From: Sequoia sempervirens
Lineage: Eukaryota; Streptophyta; Pinopsida; Cupressales; Cupressaceae
Length of the DNA stretch: 64,000 nucleotides
Reading direction: 5' to 3'
Assembly (NCBI GenBank): GCA_007258455.2
Contig: VDFB02275596.1
Location: forward strand, 34,787-98,786
Position numbers and translations under genes: made by a program. Within the stretch, counting starts at the first letter, position 1. Each line of letters opens with the position of its first letter. The notes beneath the pieces are model-generated. The model worked only from the letters and a program-made list of their open reading frames with translations. It searched no databases and had not been told where the DNA came from. Positions 32,353 through 45,031 of the stretch are shown here, piece by piece.

Positions 32353-35300
32353 CTAATGCTTCTTCAAGGATCTTCTATGTGTGGGAAAAATCTTTAGTAA
32401 CTCCATGATGGAGATCTGAGCGAGAGTTCTTTTTAGTTGGTCTAATACATTGTAGCCATTAGGAATGGATTTTGGATTTGAGGTGGATGCCCTAGGTGGC
32501 TGTGATGACCCAACAATGGTGACTTTTCCGCTGTGTGTGGTGACTCCACAATTAGCTTTGGCTCCCTTGATGTTAAAAACAATGACCCATTCGTCTAGGG
32601 ATGCGACAACATGATCGTACACATGGTTCACATTGGCATACTTTTTTTTTCCATGGTGATTCCCTTTGTTATGATCCGAAATTGGATTCGTCTATATTTT
32701 AAGGTCTTGATTTCTAGCTAGATGTTTGAAGTTTATGATCTTGTCATCGATGAGGTCTTGGATAAGATATTTTAGCCTCATGCAACTGGCTATTGTGTGC
32801 CCCTTGATTTTATGAAAATTCCAAAGGTGGTTTTCATTGTACCATGGTGGTTTCACTTGGGGCTCTTGATAATTCTCATAAGTGGGAATTTACATGAGAT
32901 TCTCATTTACCAATTTCTTCATGATGGATTCAATTGATTCCCCAAGGGTAGTGTATTTTTGCTTGGGGGGATATTTGTTTCATGGAGGTGGTCCCCCTTG
33001 ATTATTTAGATTGTTGACTTGATTATTTGGTGGTTGTTGTGATACAACATTGGATTGCTTGTTGTTTTGATTGTTGTTTTATGGTTGCTGATATGATTGC
33101 GTGTTTTATTTTGGAGCACTAATTATGACCTTGGCATCCACCACGCCATCATTAGTGACGTTCCTGTTCTTCACCCATGTGCGAGGTTTTTCGTTATAGC
33201 TAGTGGAAGGGTGGTTGTCTTGATGTTCTAGATATGTGGGTGTCCCCCCTTGTGCAATAAGGGCTCGTTCGATGTTGAGCGCCTTGGGGATCAAATGGTC
33301 ATAGGTGGTGATACATTGCATCTTAAGATGCAATGCCAAGGTTTTCTCAAGATTGACAATGATGGTGCAAACCTGTTGTTCCTCTAGCATGGACCACTTG
33401 CTCCTATTGGCCTTGGATCTCCATCATTGCAAGAAGGAAGCGAATGATTCCCCCTTAGCTTGTTTAAGAGTAGATAGTTCCTCTAGACTCACATCCATAC
33501 CTATATTGAATGCATAGTTTTTTATGAATGCATCTATAATTTCTTGGAAGTTTTTGATGCCAGGAGGAAGGCGAGAGAACCATTCCATGGTAGGACCAAC
33601 CAAACTTCAAGGGAATAGCCGAATTAGATATGTATCATCATATGTGACCTCCATGCAATGTACTTGGAATTCCCTGATGTGATCTTTAGGGTTTCCCGTC
33701 CCACAATATTTTTTGAATTTAGGGATTTCAAACCATTTTGGGAATGGTACCATTGAAAGGCTCCTGTTGAATGGATAGGAGCACAAGTTGCTTGGTGTCT
33801 TTGTTGTTTTCCCTGATTGGAGATCGAGCACTTGCTGCGAGAGGAATTTGATTTGTGTTGTCATGTCATGTTGCAAATCAGGAGGTGGAGTGAATTTGTT
33901 TTGAAGTGGTCGAGGTGTTTGAGTGATGGGTGGAGTGTTGGGTATGTTGGTGGGAGTTTGTTGCAAGCTCTATTGTGTGATCAAGGCTTGCTGATATGCC
34001 TGCATTTTCTATTGCGCCAACAATGCTTGTTGTTGGTCTTACTGCTGTTGTGCCAACAACACTTGTTTTTGGTCTTGCTGTTGCTGTGCCAACAATGCTT
34101 GTTGTTGGGCTAGTAATTGGGCTGCTTCTTGCTATTCTTGGTACTGTTGCAAGGCTTGTTGATAAGCTTGTTGTTGAGCTTCCTACTATTGTGCTAGATA
34201 TTGCGCTTGCACTTGTGCTTGCTGAGCTTGATATTGGGCTTGAGCTTGAGCCTTTTCTTGTTGGGTTGCTTGTGCAGCTTGGGCAGCTTGTGCAGCTTGA
34301 GTGGCTTGAGCTGCTTGCGCAGATTGGGTAGCTTGGGCGGCTTGCTGTTGTTGCAACAAAGCTTGAGCTTGGGTAACTTGCTGTTGTTGGAACAAAGCTT
34401 CAGCTTGGGAAACTTGTTGTGCTTGCACTTGTTGAGTAGCTTGCATGGCTTGTTGATTTTGAAATTGCTTAAGTTCCTTTTGGTAGGCTTGTTGAGCTGC
34501 TTGCAATGTGATGCTAAATGAGTTTGTCATGTTGGGTTTTGGTGGTGGTGGTGGCGGATTCAGAATGGTGTTTGTTGTTATGATGAGAGGTGTTGTCATA
34601 TTGATGATTGGGATTTGTGTAGTGGATGGTGCGATTGATATGATAGGCCCTTGGGAGACCACGTTTTGAGGTATTTGGGGGATGGTAGATGATGTGTTGA
34701 TTGCTTGTGTTGTTGGGATCATGGCCATCTATTGTTGTGATATCTATGGCAAGATCAGAGGATTCGGTATGATGTTTTGATTTATGATTGGGGGGTTTTT
34801 CGGATTTTGTTGACTGATGGGTGGTAAAGGGGGTTGCCCTAAACTGATAAGTGGTGTGGATGCCAATGGTAGATGTGGAAGTGGTGGGAAAATGGGTGGT
34901 ATGTTCCCTTGAGAAAATGATGATGATGATGATGAGGGATCGAAGATCCCCCCTTGTCCAAATAATCCAACTTCTCCTTGTGAGGTCATGGGGAGAGAGG
35001 TTTGTGTGTTGAGAGGATATATTGGTGTTGCGTGAAAATAGGATGGATTGGTGGGATCATGAAAGGTGAGCAAAACGTATGGGTGTAATGGATTTTGAGG
35101 AACGGATTGACCCAAGATAGTGTTTGTGTCCAAATCTTGGTTGTTAACAAGAGGTTGTGTTTGAAGAACATGTAACAATGAGCTCCCCTTATTGACAATT
35201 GGTTGAGTTGGAGCAATGGATGATGTGATTTGTGGGATGGTTTGATTGATGCTTAGGAATGAAGGTGTGAATGAGATTGGTGGCGTAATATCAAGAGGTT

Positions 35301-35652
35301 TCTCCACAATGGTGCTTAGATCATAGTCGGAAGGGAGTTTAGCCCCTTCTTTTGCCAATTCTAGCATATATTGGGAGGGATTGAGCCTCATCATGGTATT
35401 GACAATTATGTGCGTTTTGAGATTTTGGACCATCTTAATAATTTCATCTTGTGTCATTCCTAAGACATTATTGGTGATGTCTTCCACTTGACCTTCCTCT
35501 TGAGAATTTTGTGGAAGTGGAGGAAGATTTAGTGTGGGATTGCTTGTTCCAATGGGATTGATTTTAGGAGCAATTTGGCTCAAGTCACTCAAAGTTGATG
35601 TTTCTTTGTTGGTTTCCATGTTCTTCTTGTATTGAGATCTAGTTTGAACCAT
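32353..35652 (-). pseudogene. Gag of element N, with a Gln/Ala-rich insert
   Basis: One frame of about 1100 codons runs from MVQTRSQYKKN to 32353 with stops but no frameshift. The N-terminal 300 residues are Pro/Ser/Thr-rich. Residues about 380-560 are almost pure Gln/Ala (33960-34520). The capsid block follows: FPKWFEIPKFKKYCGTGNP, then FSRLPPGI and LKQAKGESFASFL. A worn zinc knuckle (HKIKGHTIASC) sits near 32800. Every stop in the Gln-rich part is TAG or TAA where CAG or CAA repeats. Gag packages the element RNA. An alternative start 7 codons upstream is possible. Confidence 0.8.
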
Positions 35653-38454
35653 AAAATAGGGATCAATTTTCAAGTATGTAAGAGATGAACCTATAAATTT
35701 TTAGATTGATCTAACTTTAGGCTCAAAAAATAAAATCTAGGATGATTAAGGATCAAAGGGTGATGGTAAGATAAATGAAGGATGGATGGTGTGAATGTTT
35801 GAACTCTTAAGAAATCTTGAAGGAGATACTAGGCTTTGGGGATTTTGGATTTTTGATTTGATTTGATTTAGTTTGATTTGATTTGGTTTGGATAGTGAAC
35901 TCATAAACTCTAAGAGGTTGGATGTTGTCCTAGAGTAAACTTGTCCACAAGATGATAATTTGACTAAGTGTGTAAAGAAGGATTCATCTACACACACCTA
36001 ACCAAACAAGATGATTTTGATTTGATTTGATTTTACATTTTTGGATAATGAACTTATAAACCCCAAGATTTTGGATGTTATCAAGGGATAGACTTGTTCA
36101 CAAGGATTGATAATTTCACTAAATATGTGGAGAAGGATTCATCTACACACATCTAATCAAACAAGATGATTTGAATTTGATCTAGAGGATTTGCCAAAAG
36201 TATAGCATGAATGATTTTTTCAAGATTTCTAAGAGTTGTCTGTGAGATGATTTTGATTTGATGTTTGAGGGATGGATGAAAGTGATTGGTTTTGATCCTA
36301 AATGAACCTGGAAAGACCTTTTGCTTACAAGACCTCGGTGTTGAGGAACATGCAATACTTCCTATGGAAATTCAAACCTTTGAAAAAGCCTTGGATTTTG
36401 ACAATAGTAAAATGAGTACAAATTGGGATTGTTCTTTGATGCACATTTATAAAAGTTGAAGAGCAATTTATCTCTAAATTCGTAAAGCATAGACAAACGT
36501 TTCTTGAGATTTATTTGACTAAGACCTTTGGACTTTGGTTTTTGGATTTTGATCTTTCAGGAAATCATTTGGAAGAGCACATGCGTGGGGTTCAATTGTC
36601 CTTATCTTTGCTTAATGAATTCCTTTTACCACAAACACCCTCTTGATTAGCTTTTTCAAACTAGATGTCTAATGTACCAACTTCTTTTTATCCCACAAAG
36701 TCCATTATGTGGAAATCAAGGAAATTAAGGAAAAAGTTCCCTAATGTTGACTTTAGTAAGAGAAAATTGAGATGTAAATTCAAATACTTGAAACCTCTAA
36801 GGATAGAATCCCTAGGGTAAGCAATAGCACTTGAATTTTGTCAAGGTATTTGCTCCTCCTAAAGGGTTTGAAATTTGATGTTCATGTTGAATGTTTGTTT
36901 TCCAATGTTTTAGATCCAAGCAAAGTGTTTTTGATTCCAAGAAAATGCACAACCCTATGGATAGTCAAGAGACAATATTTGTTGAGTTCCCACTTGGATA
37001 AATCTAGCTACACCTACTCTTAGTGGATGATTAGAAGCTTTACCACACTAACTCCCCTCCACAACACACACTTCTTGGGTTAGCCAAGCTTCAGTACCCA
37101 TGAAACTCCCATGGCATACTTCTCATCTCTACTAAGAGCTGTAAAAATGTGGGATAGCTTCAGAACAACCGTTCTTGCACCAACAAATAGATAAGGATTT
37201 GGGATTCTAAAAAAATTGGTTCTTAGTAAGGGTGATTGGGGATGTGGTACCTTGCGAGCGTCCAACAAGCCACTAAAGGATTTAATCAATCCTACTAGGG
37301 GATCTTATACTTTTTTATGATAATACCTTGTTCTGAAAGAAACTGTACGACTAAGGCCTACATACCACAAGGACTTGACAATTTAGTCTTATCCATTTGT
37401 ATACCGGCCTGAGAGAAAAATAGGTTGGAGTCACCTTCAAATTGGTCTTAGGAAGGCCCCTCTAAAGGTAAACAAAAACAAGCAAGAACATCTGTAATTT
37501 GATTGATCTTTGTTTAGAAACAAAGAGAGAACACACACGATATACTCAACTCACACTGGCAAACTTTGTTCAATTTTAAGAGCCCAAATTGAAATATGGA
37601 GGCAACATTTTATACAACTTAATGTCACCAAAAGGACTTTTGATTCTCAAGATCGCCATGAAGTGCATATGCCCTTTTAAATGAGATTACTTTGTATAAA
37701 AGATTACAAAAGCACAAAAGCACATGCTAATTTTAACCTTCAAAGAAAGAATGGATTATTTTAAAGCACCAAGATTGAAATGTGAAGATTGCATATTCAA
37801 TTTTAAAACCCCAAAACAAACTTTAGTAAGTTCCTAAGGTTCTTTTTAATCCCTTTGTGTTGTTCTTTTTAAGCCTAAACGAAAATTAGTGAGTCCTAAA
37901 AAGCTTGAAGATGAAAAAGTTGTTAGAAATGGGATTATAATTGCTCCCCAAAGTGTTTAAAAACACTTGATACAATAAAGTGATGATTCCATAAGAAGTC
38001 TTGCTTTCATTTCCTCGTTCCTTTTGAATCACTCCAACCTACAAAAACTAGTTAAAACTACAGAAACAGAGGCCAAAAACCAGTTAGAAGTCAAAGGTAA
38101 TCCAAACTCAAAAGCACATGTTAAAATCAATTTGAAAACTAACTTTTACCCCACCCCAGTGGTGCTCTGGTGAGATCAGTGGCGGATTGTGGAAAGACAG
38201 TGAGCGCGATTGCGGTGTTGTTTTGCAAAGCGACACAGTTTGGAGTTTGAGTTGGCCGAACCTCAGGAGAATGACTCAAGTGGCATAGTTTGTAGTTTGA
38301 AAGCATCACTAAATAGCACCGCTAGACTGATAGTGGCAGAGTCTGACCTGTCAGCAGTGTAGTTTCCTATAGACACAAAAACTAAAAAAAACAACGAAAT
38401 TTCTCAAAAAATGTGTTAATTTCTTCAAATTCTGCCATCCTTCTAGAGGTAAAA
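35653..38454 (-). other. 5' leader of element N
   Basis: About 2.8 kb lie between the 5' LTR and gag, with no recognised frame. It contains GATTT pentanucleotide runs (35850-35890, 36012-36035), the 153-bp tandem duplication at 35891-36180 and the 22-nt inverted motif at 38307-38328. I could not match the sequence just inside the LTR (CTCTAGAAGGATGGCAG on the minus strand) to a tRNA primer. Confidence 0.5.
35891..36180. repeat. Tandem duplication, unit 153 bp, in element N leader
   Basis: Copy one starts GATAGTGAACTCATAAAC at 35891 and copy two GATAATGAACTTATAAAC at 36044. Shared words include ACTTGT(T/C)CACAAG and AAGGATTCATCTACACAC. The copies differ at many positions, so the duplication is old. 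Confidence 0.7.
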
Positions 38455-39738
38455 TGTGAATGGTGATCTTAGACTTGCATAAACACAAAGAACAAACACA
38501 TTATTAGTCCAATATGCAAGTTAGCAACAACATTCGCCATGAAATTCATTTGAAACATGAAAACAAGAAATAAGTGAAGAACACAAGTAAAAAAAGCTAT
38601 TAAATCCTATTTTAATGTCCAAACTCTCAATCCCATGGGGGAATTAGTGCCATTTTGATGTGGAAAATGGCCCTTTCCCAATTCCTTGCAAGCTTGATGA
38701 TCAATGGTGAAGATTTGATGTTCCTTGATGAAATTTCTCCATAACTTAGCTATGAAATTATGAAAATGGATGAACTTGATTCAAAACATAAAGATGATAA
38801 CTTTGCACAAGTTGTGGATGAAAAATGCCTAAGATTGTGGATCCAAAATTAGTATGAGAGCCTTCTATTTATAGAAGAGAAAGATGGAAGAATAGGAAAA
38901 ATGGATGAATGTGGGATAAGAGACCAACCAATAGCATAAAGCCACTTGTCAACATGTGAGTGGACAAAGGTGGAGAACATTTTGGTCATTATGCAATTCA
39001 ATGCAATTAGGTGGAAATTCAAACTTGGAGAAGTGACAAGTTGGAGGGAGAGAAGAAATGAATTAATGCCACTTGGCTCAAAGAAAAGGACATGTAAGAG
39101 GCTTTTAATGCCTTACTGGAAGGACAAGTCCTTTTCGGGGGAGATTTTCAAATTTGGAGAATATTCCCATTTTGATGCCTTTTTGAATGAAAAAGGAAGA
39201 TTTATAAATTAATTAAATTGATTTTCATGAGCAAGTTGCAAAATCTAGAGGATTTGATGGATTAAGATTAGGATTAATCAGGATTTGATTAATTTAAAAG
39301 GAGATTAGCTGATTTGACAATTTAATTTAGATTTTAGGATTTAAATAAATCAAAATGAGAGGAAGAATGATTTTAGACTTAATTAAATAAAGTTTGATTT
39401 ATTTAATTAAAGAGGATGGCGTTAGATTTAAATCAAATAAAGATTGATTTATTTAATTTAAAGGCAATGACTTTAGGACTTAATTAAATAAAGTGAATTA
39501 TTTAATTAAAAGAGGGACTATAGGATTAATTTAAAAAAATGATTTATTTAATTAATAGGAGATAATGATTTAATTAGATAAAAGGGGATTTATTTAATTA
39601 ACAGATGAAATGTGATGAATTTAATCAAATAAAGGTTATTCGATTAAATGGTTAGTAAAGGAGTGATTTAGGATGAACTGGTGTTAGTAAATTAGGATTA
39701 GGTGTATAGGATCAATTAGTATTTTTTACGTGTCTACA
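38455..39738 (-). repeat. 5' LTR of element N (right copy)
   Basis: It runs from TGTGAATGG to GTCTACA on the plus strand (minus sense TGTAGAC to TTCACA) and aligns with 20918-22233. A CTATAAATAG word lies at 38865-38874 on the minus strand, so transcription would start here and run left into gag. Confidence 0.85.
38865..38874 (-). promoter_or_regulatory. TATA box driving element N gag-pol
   Basis: CTATAAATAG on the minus strand, conserved between the two LTRs, followed in transcription direction by GAAGGCTCTCATAC. This copy is in the 5' LTR and so would be the active promoter. Confidence 0.55.
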
Positions 39739-42700
39739 AGAGTAATTCGCAAAGTGGCTGTAATAATATCTAACACATTGTCCATTCATGACATCCAAGT
39801 CAAAGATGCAATAAGGCAGCCCCCTCTTTGAAATGGGAATCATAAATGAACAATGGGCTCATTTGAATGCTTAAGTAATATGCAAAATAGAATAAAAGTG
39901 CACCATTTTCCCATTAAATAATTATGTTTGTAAGCAAATGATTTATACTATCATTGTTTTGCTTCTTTGAAAGGTGTTGTCATCATGAGTTGTATCTTTT
40001 ATTGTTGTCATATATCATTTTTTCTACTATCCATGTTGTTTGAAGTATATACCTTGAAGGTACAACCATCAAGAAGCAAGTAGTAATGATAAATAATGCT
40101 CACATAGAGGGGACAATAAGGAATGTAATGTTCAGTGCTAATAAGAAACAATCATCAAGCACTCATCGCAAAGAAACATCATATCCATAGTGGGGATGCC
40201 ATCAAGACAACATTGGTAAAGCACTGAAGACAAAGGTTACAACTCACAAGTGCAGTGATCAAATGAAGAGAAATGTGCGAGAATGCTGAATACAAAAGAT
40301 AAAGAACATTCATTTATCATTGCAAATGCAAGGCATGGAAAAAAAAGAATGATGCATCTAACTGAAGCAAGTCATCATGCTATTCATAATCACATATGAG
40401 TGCAAGGAAGTAGAAATCATGAGTCCATTATTCCATTAAATGCTTTTAAAAATTTCTCAAATATCAAAGCAAATGATAAGGTCATTAAAGAACAGTGAGT
40501 GTATCTTTTAGGGGTGAAACATAATATCAAAATCTGCATTTTTTGTAGTGCACACTGCTTTAGCAGCATCATTCATTTATCGGGAGGTTGCAAATGATAC
40601 ACAACGGTGGTAGCTCAATAGGCCACAAATAATGAATTCACTATCTTGAAAGAGCTCAAGACATTGAGGACAACAATAGTGTTAATGCCAAGATGTAAAA
40701 TACTCCAGTGAAAGCAAGTGCAGAGGTGTAAAGAAAATGGAAGAAACTGACAAAGCCCTTGATGTATAAAAAGAAAGAAAAGAACCTCCATTTGTTTCTT
40801 CATAGAATGGAAATACAAAATACAATGGCAACCATGAAGAGTTTTGAAGAAGAAGTGCAAGTAGAAAGATACCTAGAATATGCAATAGTTTCAAGGAGAG
40901 GGTTTCCAAAATACAAATTTAGAATGGAAGAAAGATCCTCTTCTTTTCTTTCAAAAAACAAACAATGATAAAACCCACATCAACAATGTAGGTCACAGGT
41001 TTTAAAAAAACAATAGTTGTGCTTGAAACATAAAAGAGAATAAGTCTTACAATGATCAGATTTCATTGTCCTAGCTGCAACCTAGAGGGTTTTGTTTTGT
41101 TTCTGAAAGTAGCCAAAACCATCAAGGGTTTTTACATAAAGTGTTGCATAAATACATAAAATAAAAGAACATGGAGTTTGAGAGGTCGTGGCCTTTCATG
41201 AAGTAGTTGGAAAAAATAAATTAGATTCTTCATGCCATGACCAAGGGTTTTTGAAGCCATTTTTTTTTAAAAACTCAAATGGAGAAGTCACAAATGCAGA
41301 AAAATGAAGAAACCTTCGAGCTTGTACAAGTATAAGCAAAACCCAGAATGTGTCTCAACACAAATGAAGCCGGAACCATGAAAGTGTAGAAGGCCTCATA
41401 AATGAAAAAATAACAAGCTTAGAATGTAGAGAATTCCTTCATTTTACAGAAATAATGAAACCCTCGGAGTCTTTTATACCTAGAATGCATGGAGAAACAA
41501 ATACATTCTTCATTTTGCAACTATTGAGCTTGAATCGAGCATCTAGGTGATAAAAAACAATGTTGAGAAAATGTATTCAAGTATGCGGGAGAGATTCTAG
41601 AGAAGCCCATCAAAATCATTCATGGTGGCCTCAAGACATAGAGGGATTTGTCAAGGTTTTGAAAGAATAAGAAATGCATCAGAAATATATCAATGGCTAC
41701 GGGTCGAAGCCTTCAAAATTTCCTTCAGAAAGTGATAAAGAGTGAATAATCATTGTAATTTCTGTGTTAAAACCTTACCTAGTTTGGTTCCAACACAAAA
41801 GCAACAATGATTTTTCCATGAAAATCCAGAAACACCAAGGAGATTGATAAGTTTGAGTTCAAACCCTAGGAGCATGGTGGTAGTGTGCCAAAGATCCTTC
41901 TCCAAGAAATTGAAGTGAAAATGAATGCAAAGAGATAGGAGGGCATGACTTTTATGTTAGGGTTTCTTCTTACTCTAAATTGGCCGATTTGAGTATTTTT
42001 CACAATATTTTAAATTTTTATTCAAAATGTTAATACCATGGTGATGTTAAGGCCCTTTCGCATTTGTATACCTAGGCATCTTAATGCCTTAGTTCTTTTT
42101 TATGATTTTTGTAGAAAATCAAATGTCAATGCCTTAGAGTGGATACTTTATTTTTGCAAAAAATAAAAACAAACTCAAGTCTCTTTCCCTCTTTATTTTT
42201 CAAAAATTGAAACTGCAAATATTTTAAGGAATTAATAAAGTAATGCTTGTATAAATTGTTTTAGTAATTGTCATTTAAAATGCAGTGAAACAAAGCAAGT
42301 GCTGAGTGGAAGCTTTCCTTTTTGAGTTTGAGTCTCATTGTGCAAAATAGAAAAAACTGAGTGAACTAGGCCTTCTATTCATGATTTCAGTCAATTTTGG
42401 ATGATTTTTAGAGTCTTTTCTGGGTCAACCCTCTTGGGATGGGAAGTTTCCACATTTTTCATTCAGTTCTGAGGTAGTTTGGGCCCTATTTTGGAGGTTT
42501 TTTCCCTTTTGTTGAAAATGGCACTGGAGTTACTATTTTGGAGAGCAGTTTACTCAGATTTTTCCCTTCTCACTCTTGGAGGCATATTGGAGATATATAT
42601 TTGAGAAAAACTTAGTTTTTCTCAGTTCATATTTGCTTCTTTCTCTCTTGATCACTTGCAGAGAGTTTTGTAAGCTTCATTTTGTACTCAGATATTCATG

Positions 42701-43208
42701 TTTTGATACTCCTTTCAGGTCAATAAAAGCAGCAGAGCATTCCTATCTCACAATGTTTTTCTCATTTTGCTGTAATGATTTGATGTTTTTATTGTGATTC
42801 TAAGTATTAGATGCTTTGTATGTCTTATTATTACAAGTGTGGGTACATAAATCTCATGTAGCACAGGTTGTATGTTGTGTTTGTTTCAAATCTTCATACA
42901 AATCACTTTTGTGTTGTATGTTTCATGTGAGATTGTGAGGGTTAGTGTTTTGAGAGTTGAATGTGAGTTGAGTTAACAAATAAATTTAAAGTTCTGGTGC
43001 ATCACCCTTTAAGTTTTAGGATTTTCATTTTCAGTCATCTTTCTATCCTTTTACTTAGAGAATCATTTACTTTAGGTGATCTACCAGGGGAACCAACCCT
43101 CTCTGGAGATTTTTTCTCATCATAAGTCACCCATGTAGCTTGAGAACATTTCCATGTTTCAACAAGATAGTTGAGTCAAACTTAGCTAGGGTGCAAACCT
43201 GATTGACA
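39739..43208 (+). repeat. Left LTR of element C, second part
   Basis: Resumes the LTR after N (AGAGTAATTCGCAAAGTGG) and matches 50515-54078 of the right LTR to the end GATTGACA. A weak TATATAT at 42586-42592 and an AATAAAAG word near 42722 could be promoter and polyadenylation signals for the plus-strand transcript; both are tentative. Short frames inside recur in both LTR copies simply because the LTRs are duplicates. Confidence 0.8.
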
Positions 43209-43212
43209 TCAA

Positions 43213-43234
43213 TTTTTGGCACGCCCGGTGGGAC
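43213..43234 (+). promoter_or_regulatory. Primer binding site of element C (candidate)
   Basis: A few bases after the left LTR end lies TGGCACGCCCGGTGGG. A TGG-starting, GC-rich word at this position is what tRNA-primed plant elements show. I cannot name the tRNA with certainty. Confidence 0.55.
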
Positions 43235-43540
43235 TCTAAAAGTTTATTTCGAAGAAAGTTTTTCAAGTTTTAAGCTATTGTTCTGGTATATGCAGTAGTG
43301 TTTCCAACCTTTAGAGGTTTTAAATTTATACCTGGCGACTCCATTCTCTGGTTTTGCATGTAGATATATTGTAAACAACTTATGAGAAGAGTGTAGACTA
43401 GATCAAGCCCTGCTCCATTTGAGTATCTGTAGTTATCTCCACCAAGAAGGAGGGGTAGAACAAGGAAAAATTTTGACTCACCAAGGAGGTCAAAATATAC
43501 ACCTCCAAACCTCAGCCCTGCAATTCCAGTGCAGAAAAAT

Positions 43541-44836
43541 ATGGTACCTATAGCACAAGCGCTAGTGATGGCAAGGCAATTTGCATTTGCACCTTTTAAT
43601 GGGGGTAACCCATTATATCCTGCCCAACATGATGATATTCTAGTTGCATCCCTCAAAATTCTACCATATTTTATCAAAGAGGATTAGACCAATCCTATTG
43701 AGCACATTCGAGATGTGGCAACATTGTGCTCGGTTCATAATATCACCGAAGAGAACGTAGCACTTAGGTTGTTGGCTGCATCACTGAAGGTAAAAGTCTT
43801 TAAATGGTTTAGAGGTCTTTTGGAAAATTCAATTGCAACATGGGATCAACTGGGTGATGGCTTGCACCGACAGTTTGAGGACAAATCTGATCATTTGTCT
43901 TTGCTGGAACTATTGAGTACAATCAAAAGAGATCCTCATGAGCATATGTTAGACTTTAACTACCATTTCTAGGGGACCCAGGATAGAATCCCAATGATGG
44001 TAAAGCTTTCACTTGAACATGCATTTCTTTTCTTTCTCAAGGCCTTAAATAGTGAGATTTTTGTGATGATTTAGTCTATGGGTGGATTTACGCTTCCAAA
44101 TGCTTATGATATAGCCATTAGATTAGAAAACTACCTTATTCAAGTTGGTAAAATAGCCCCAAGGCATCCTATGTCCATTTTTATTGAAGTACAAACACTT
44201 GCACCTGTGTCATTTCCCCCTTTAGTTGTCGTCCCACCCATTCCAACAATAGGATATCAAGTTGTAGCCTAAGAAACTACTGCTCGGTACCCATCTCAAG
44301 AGATTCAAGAGCTAAAAGTTATGTTGCAAACCTTTAGCAAGACTATTAGTAGTGGATTTTTCAATATAAAGAAGCAAGTTGGCCAAGAGAATAGGCCCTA
44401 TCAAGCCTCATTTTAGCCTAATCAGTCAAATAGGCCGCCTTTTCAAGCTGGTTCTCAAGGCCAAAGGAGAAATTTCAATCCTAGACCCTTTCATCCTTAC
44501 AATCCTAATGTTGCTAGCTCTTCAAAGGAGCTCATGCCTACACAAAATAATATGGCACAAGAGTGTGACTGGTGTTATCCATGTAACAGGCCCCATAATC
44601 AAGCTGCATGTATGAATGGAATAAGAGATCAAGCCTTAATGGTTAAAAATAGTTATGTTGGTTCAAAAAGTGTATCAAAAGAAAATCTAGAGCAACAAAG
44701 TAGCCTTGATATTGCCTTGATGAATTGGAAAGGAATTGAGTTTTATGGGGTAAATTATTCCCAAAGTCAAAACCATCCAAATTCATCTATTGCATCCAAT
44801 ACTAGATCGAAAAAGAGGGATGTTGACTTGGGGTAG
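43541..44836 (+). pseudogene. Gag of element C
   Basis: The frame opens with MVPIAQALVMARQFAF and goes on after a TAG to the capsid block: LRLLAASLKVKVFKWFRGL, SIATWDQLGDGLHRQF, then HEHMLDFNYHF. Pro/Gln-rich sequence follows. A degenerate knuckle reads CDWCYPCNRPHNQAAC (44560-44610), with the Cys and His spacing close to CCHC but one residue short. Three or more stops and frame changes occur. Gag would package the genomic RNA. It starts about 330 bp after the LTR. Confidence 0.75.
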
Positions 44837-45031
44837 GAAGCTGGAAATGTACAATAATAGCTAGGTAAAGGAAAGTTTCAAGCTCATACAACTCAAGTTG
44901 TCCCCACAACTTATCAGAAAGTGAGAATTTTGTAAAGAGGACAAGTTGTACCTAATAAAGAGTAGCCTAAAGCATAATCACAACCATTAGCAAAGAAAAA
45001 TGATGCTGCTATTTCTAAGGGACAACAAAAG

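Larger units (their letters stand above)
20918..39738 (-). mobile_element. Element N: 18.8-kb Tat-type element with an antisense PMD gene
   Basis: LTRs at 20918-22233 and 38455-39738 bound a 16.2-kb internal region. On the minus strand come leader, gag, PR, G-patch-like linker, RT, gypsy RNase H, second RNase H and INT. Between INT and the 3' LTR (left end), a plant mobile domain gene lies on the opposite strand. A polypurine tract adjoins the left LTR, and a 5-bp target duplication in C's LTR supports one insertion event. All genes carry stops. Size and layout recall the Ogre/Grande-like Tat elements. Confidence 0.85.

Noticed and set aside
33817..34521. Plus-strand Leu-rich frames opposite N gag
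   Set aside because: They are the antisense of the CAA/CAG/GCA repeats that encode Gln and Ala on the minus strand.
40615..40968. Short frames inside the C LTR that recur at 51392-51745
   Set aside because: They recur because the two LTRs are copies of one sequence. Both strands give similar-length frames and the residues diverge freely, so there is no sign of a gene.
43333..43342. TGGCGACTCC as primer binding site of C
   Set aside because: It resembles a plant tRNA-primed word but lies about 125 bp past the LTR end, while a better placed TGGCACGCCCGG word adjoins the LTR.
43270..43677. 135-codon minus frame at the start of C gag
   Set aside because: It overlaps the plus-strand gag start, which has clear homology blocks just downstream; the minus frame has no recognised motif.
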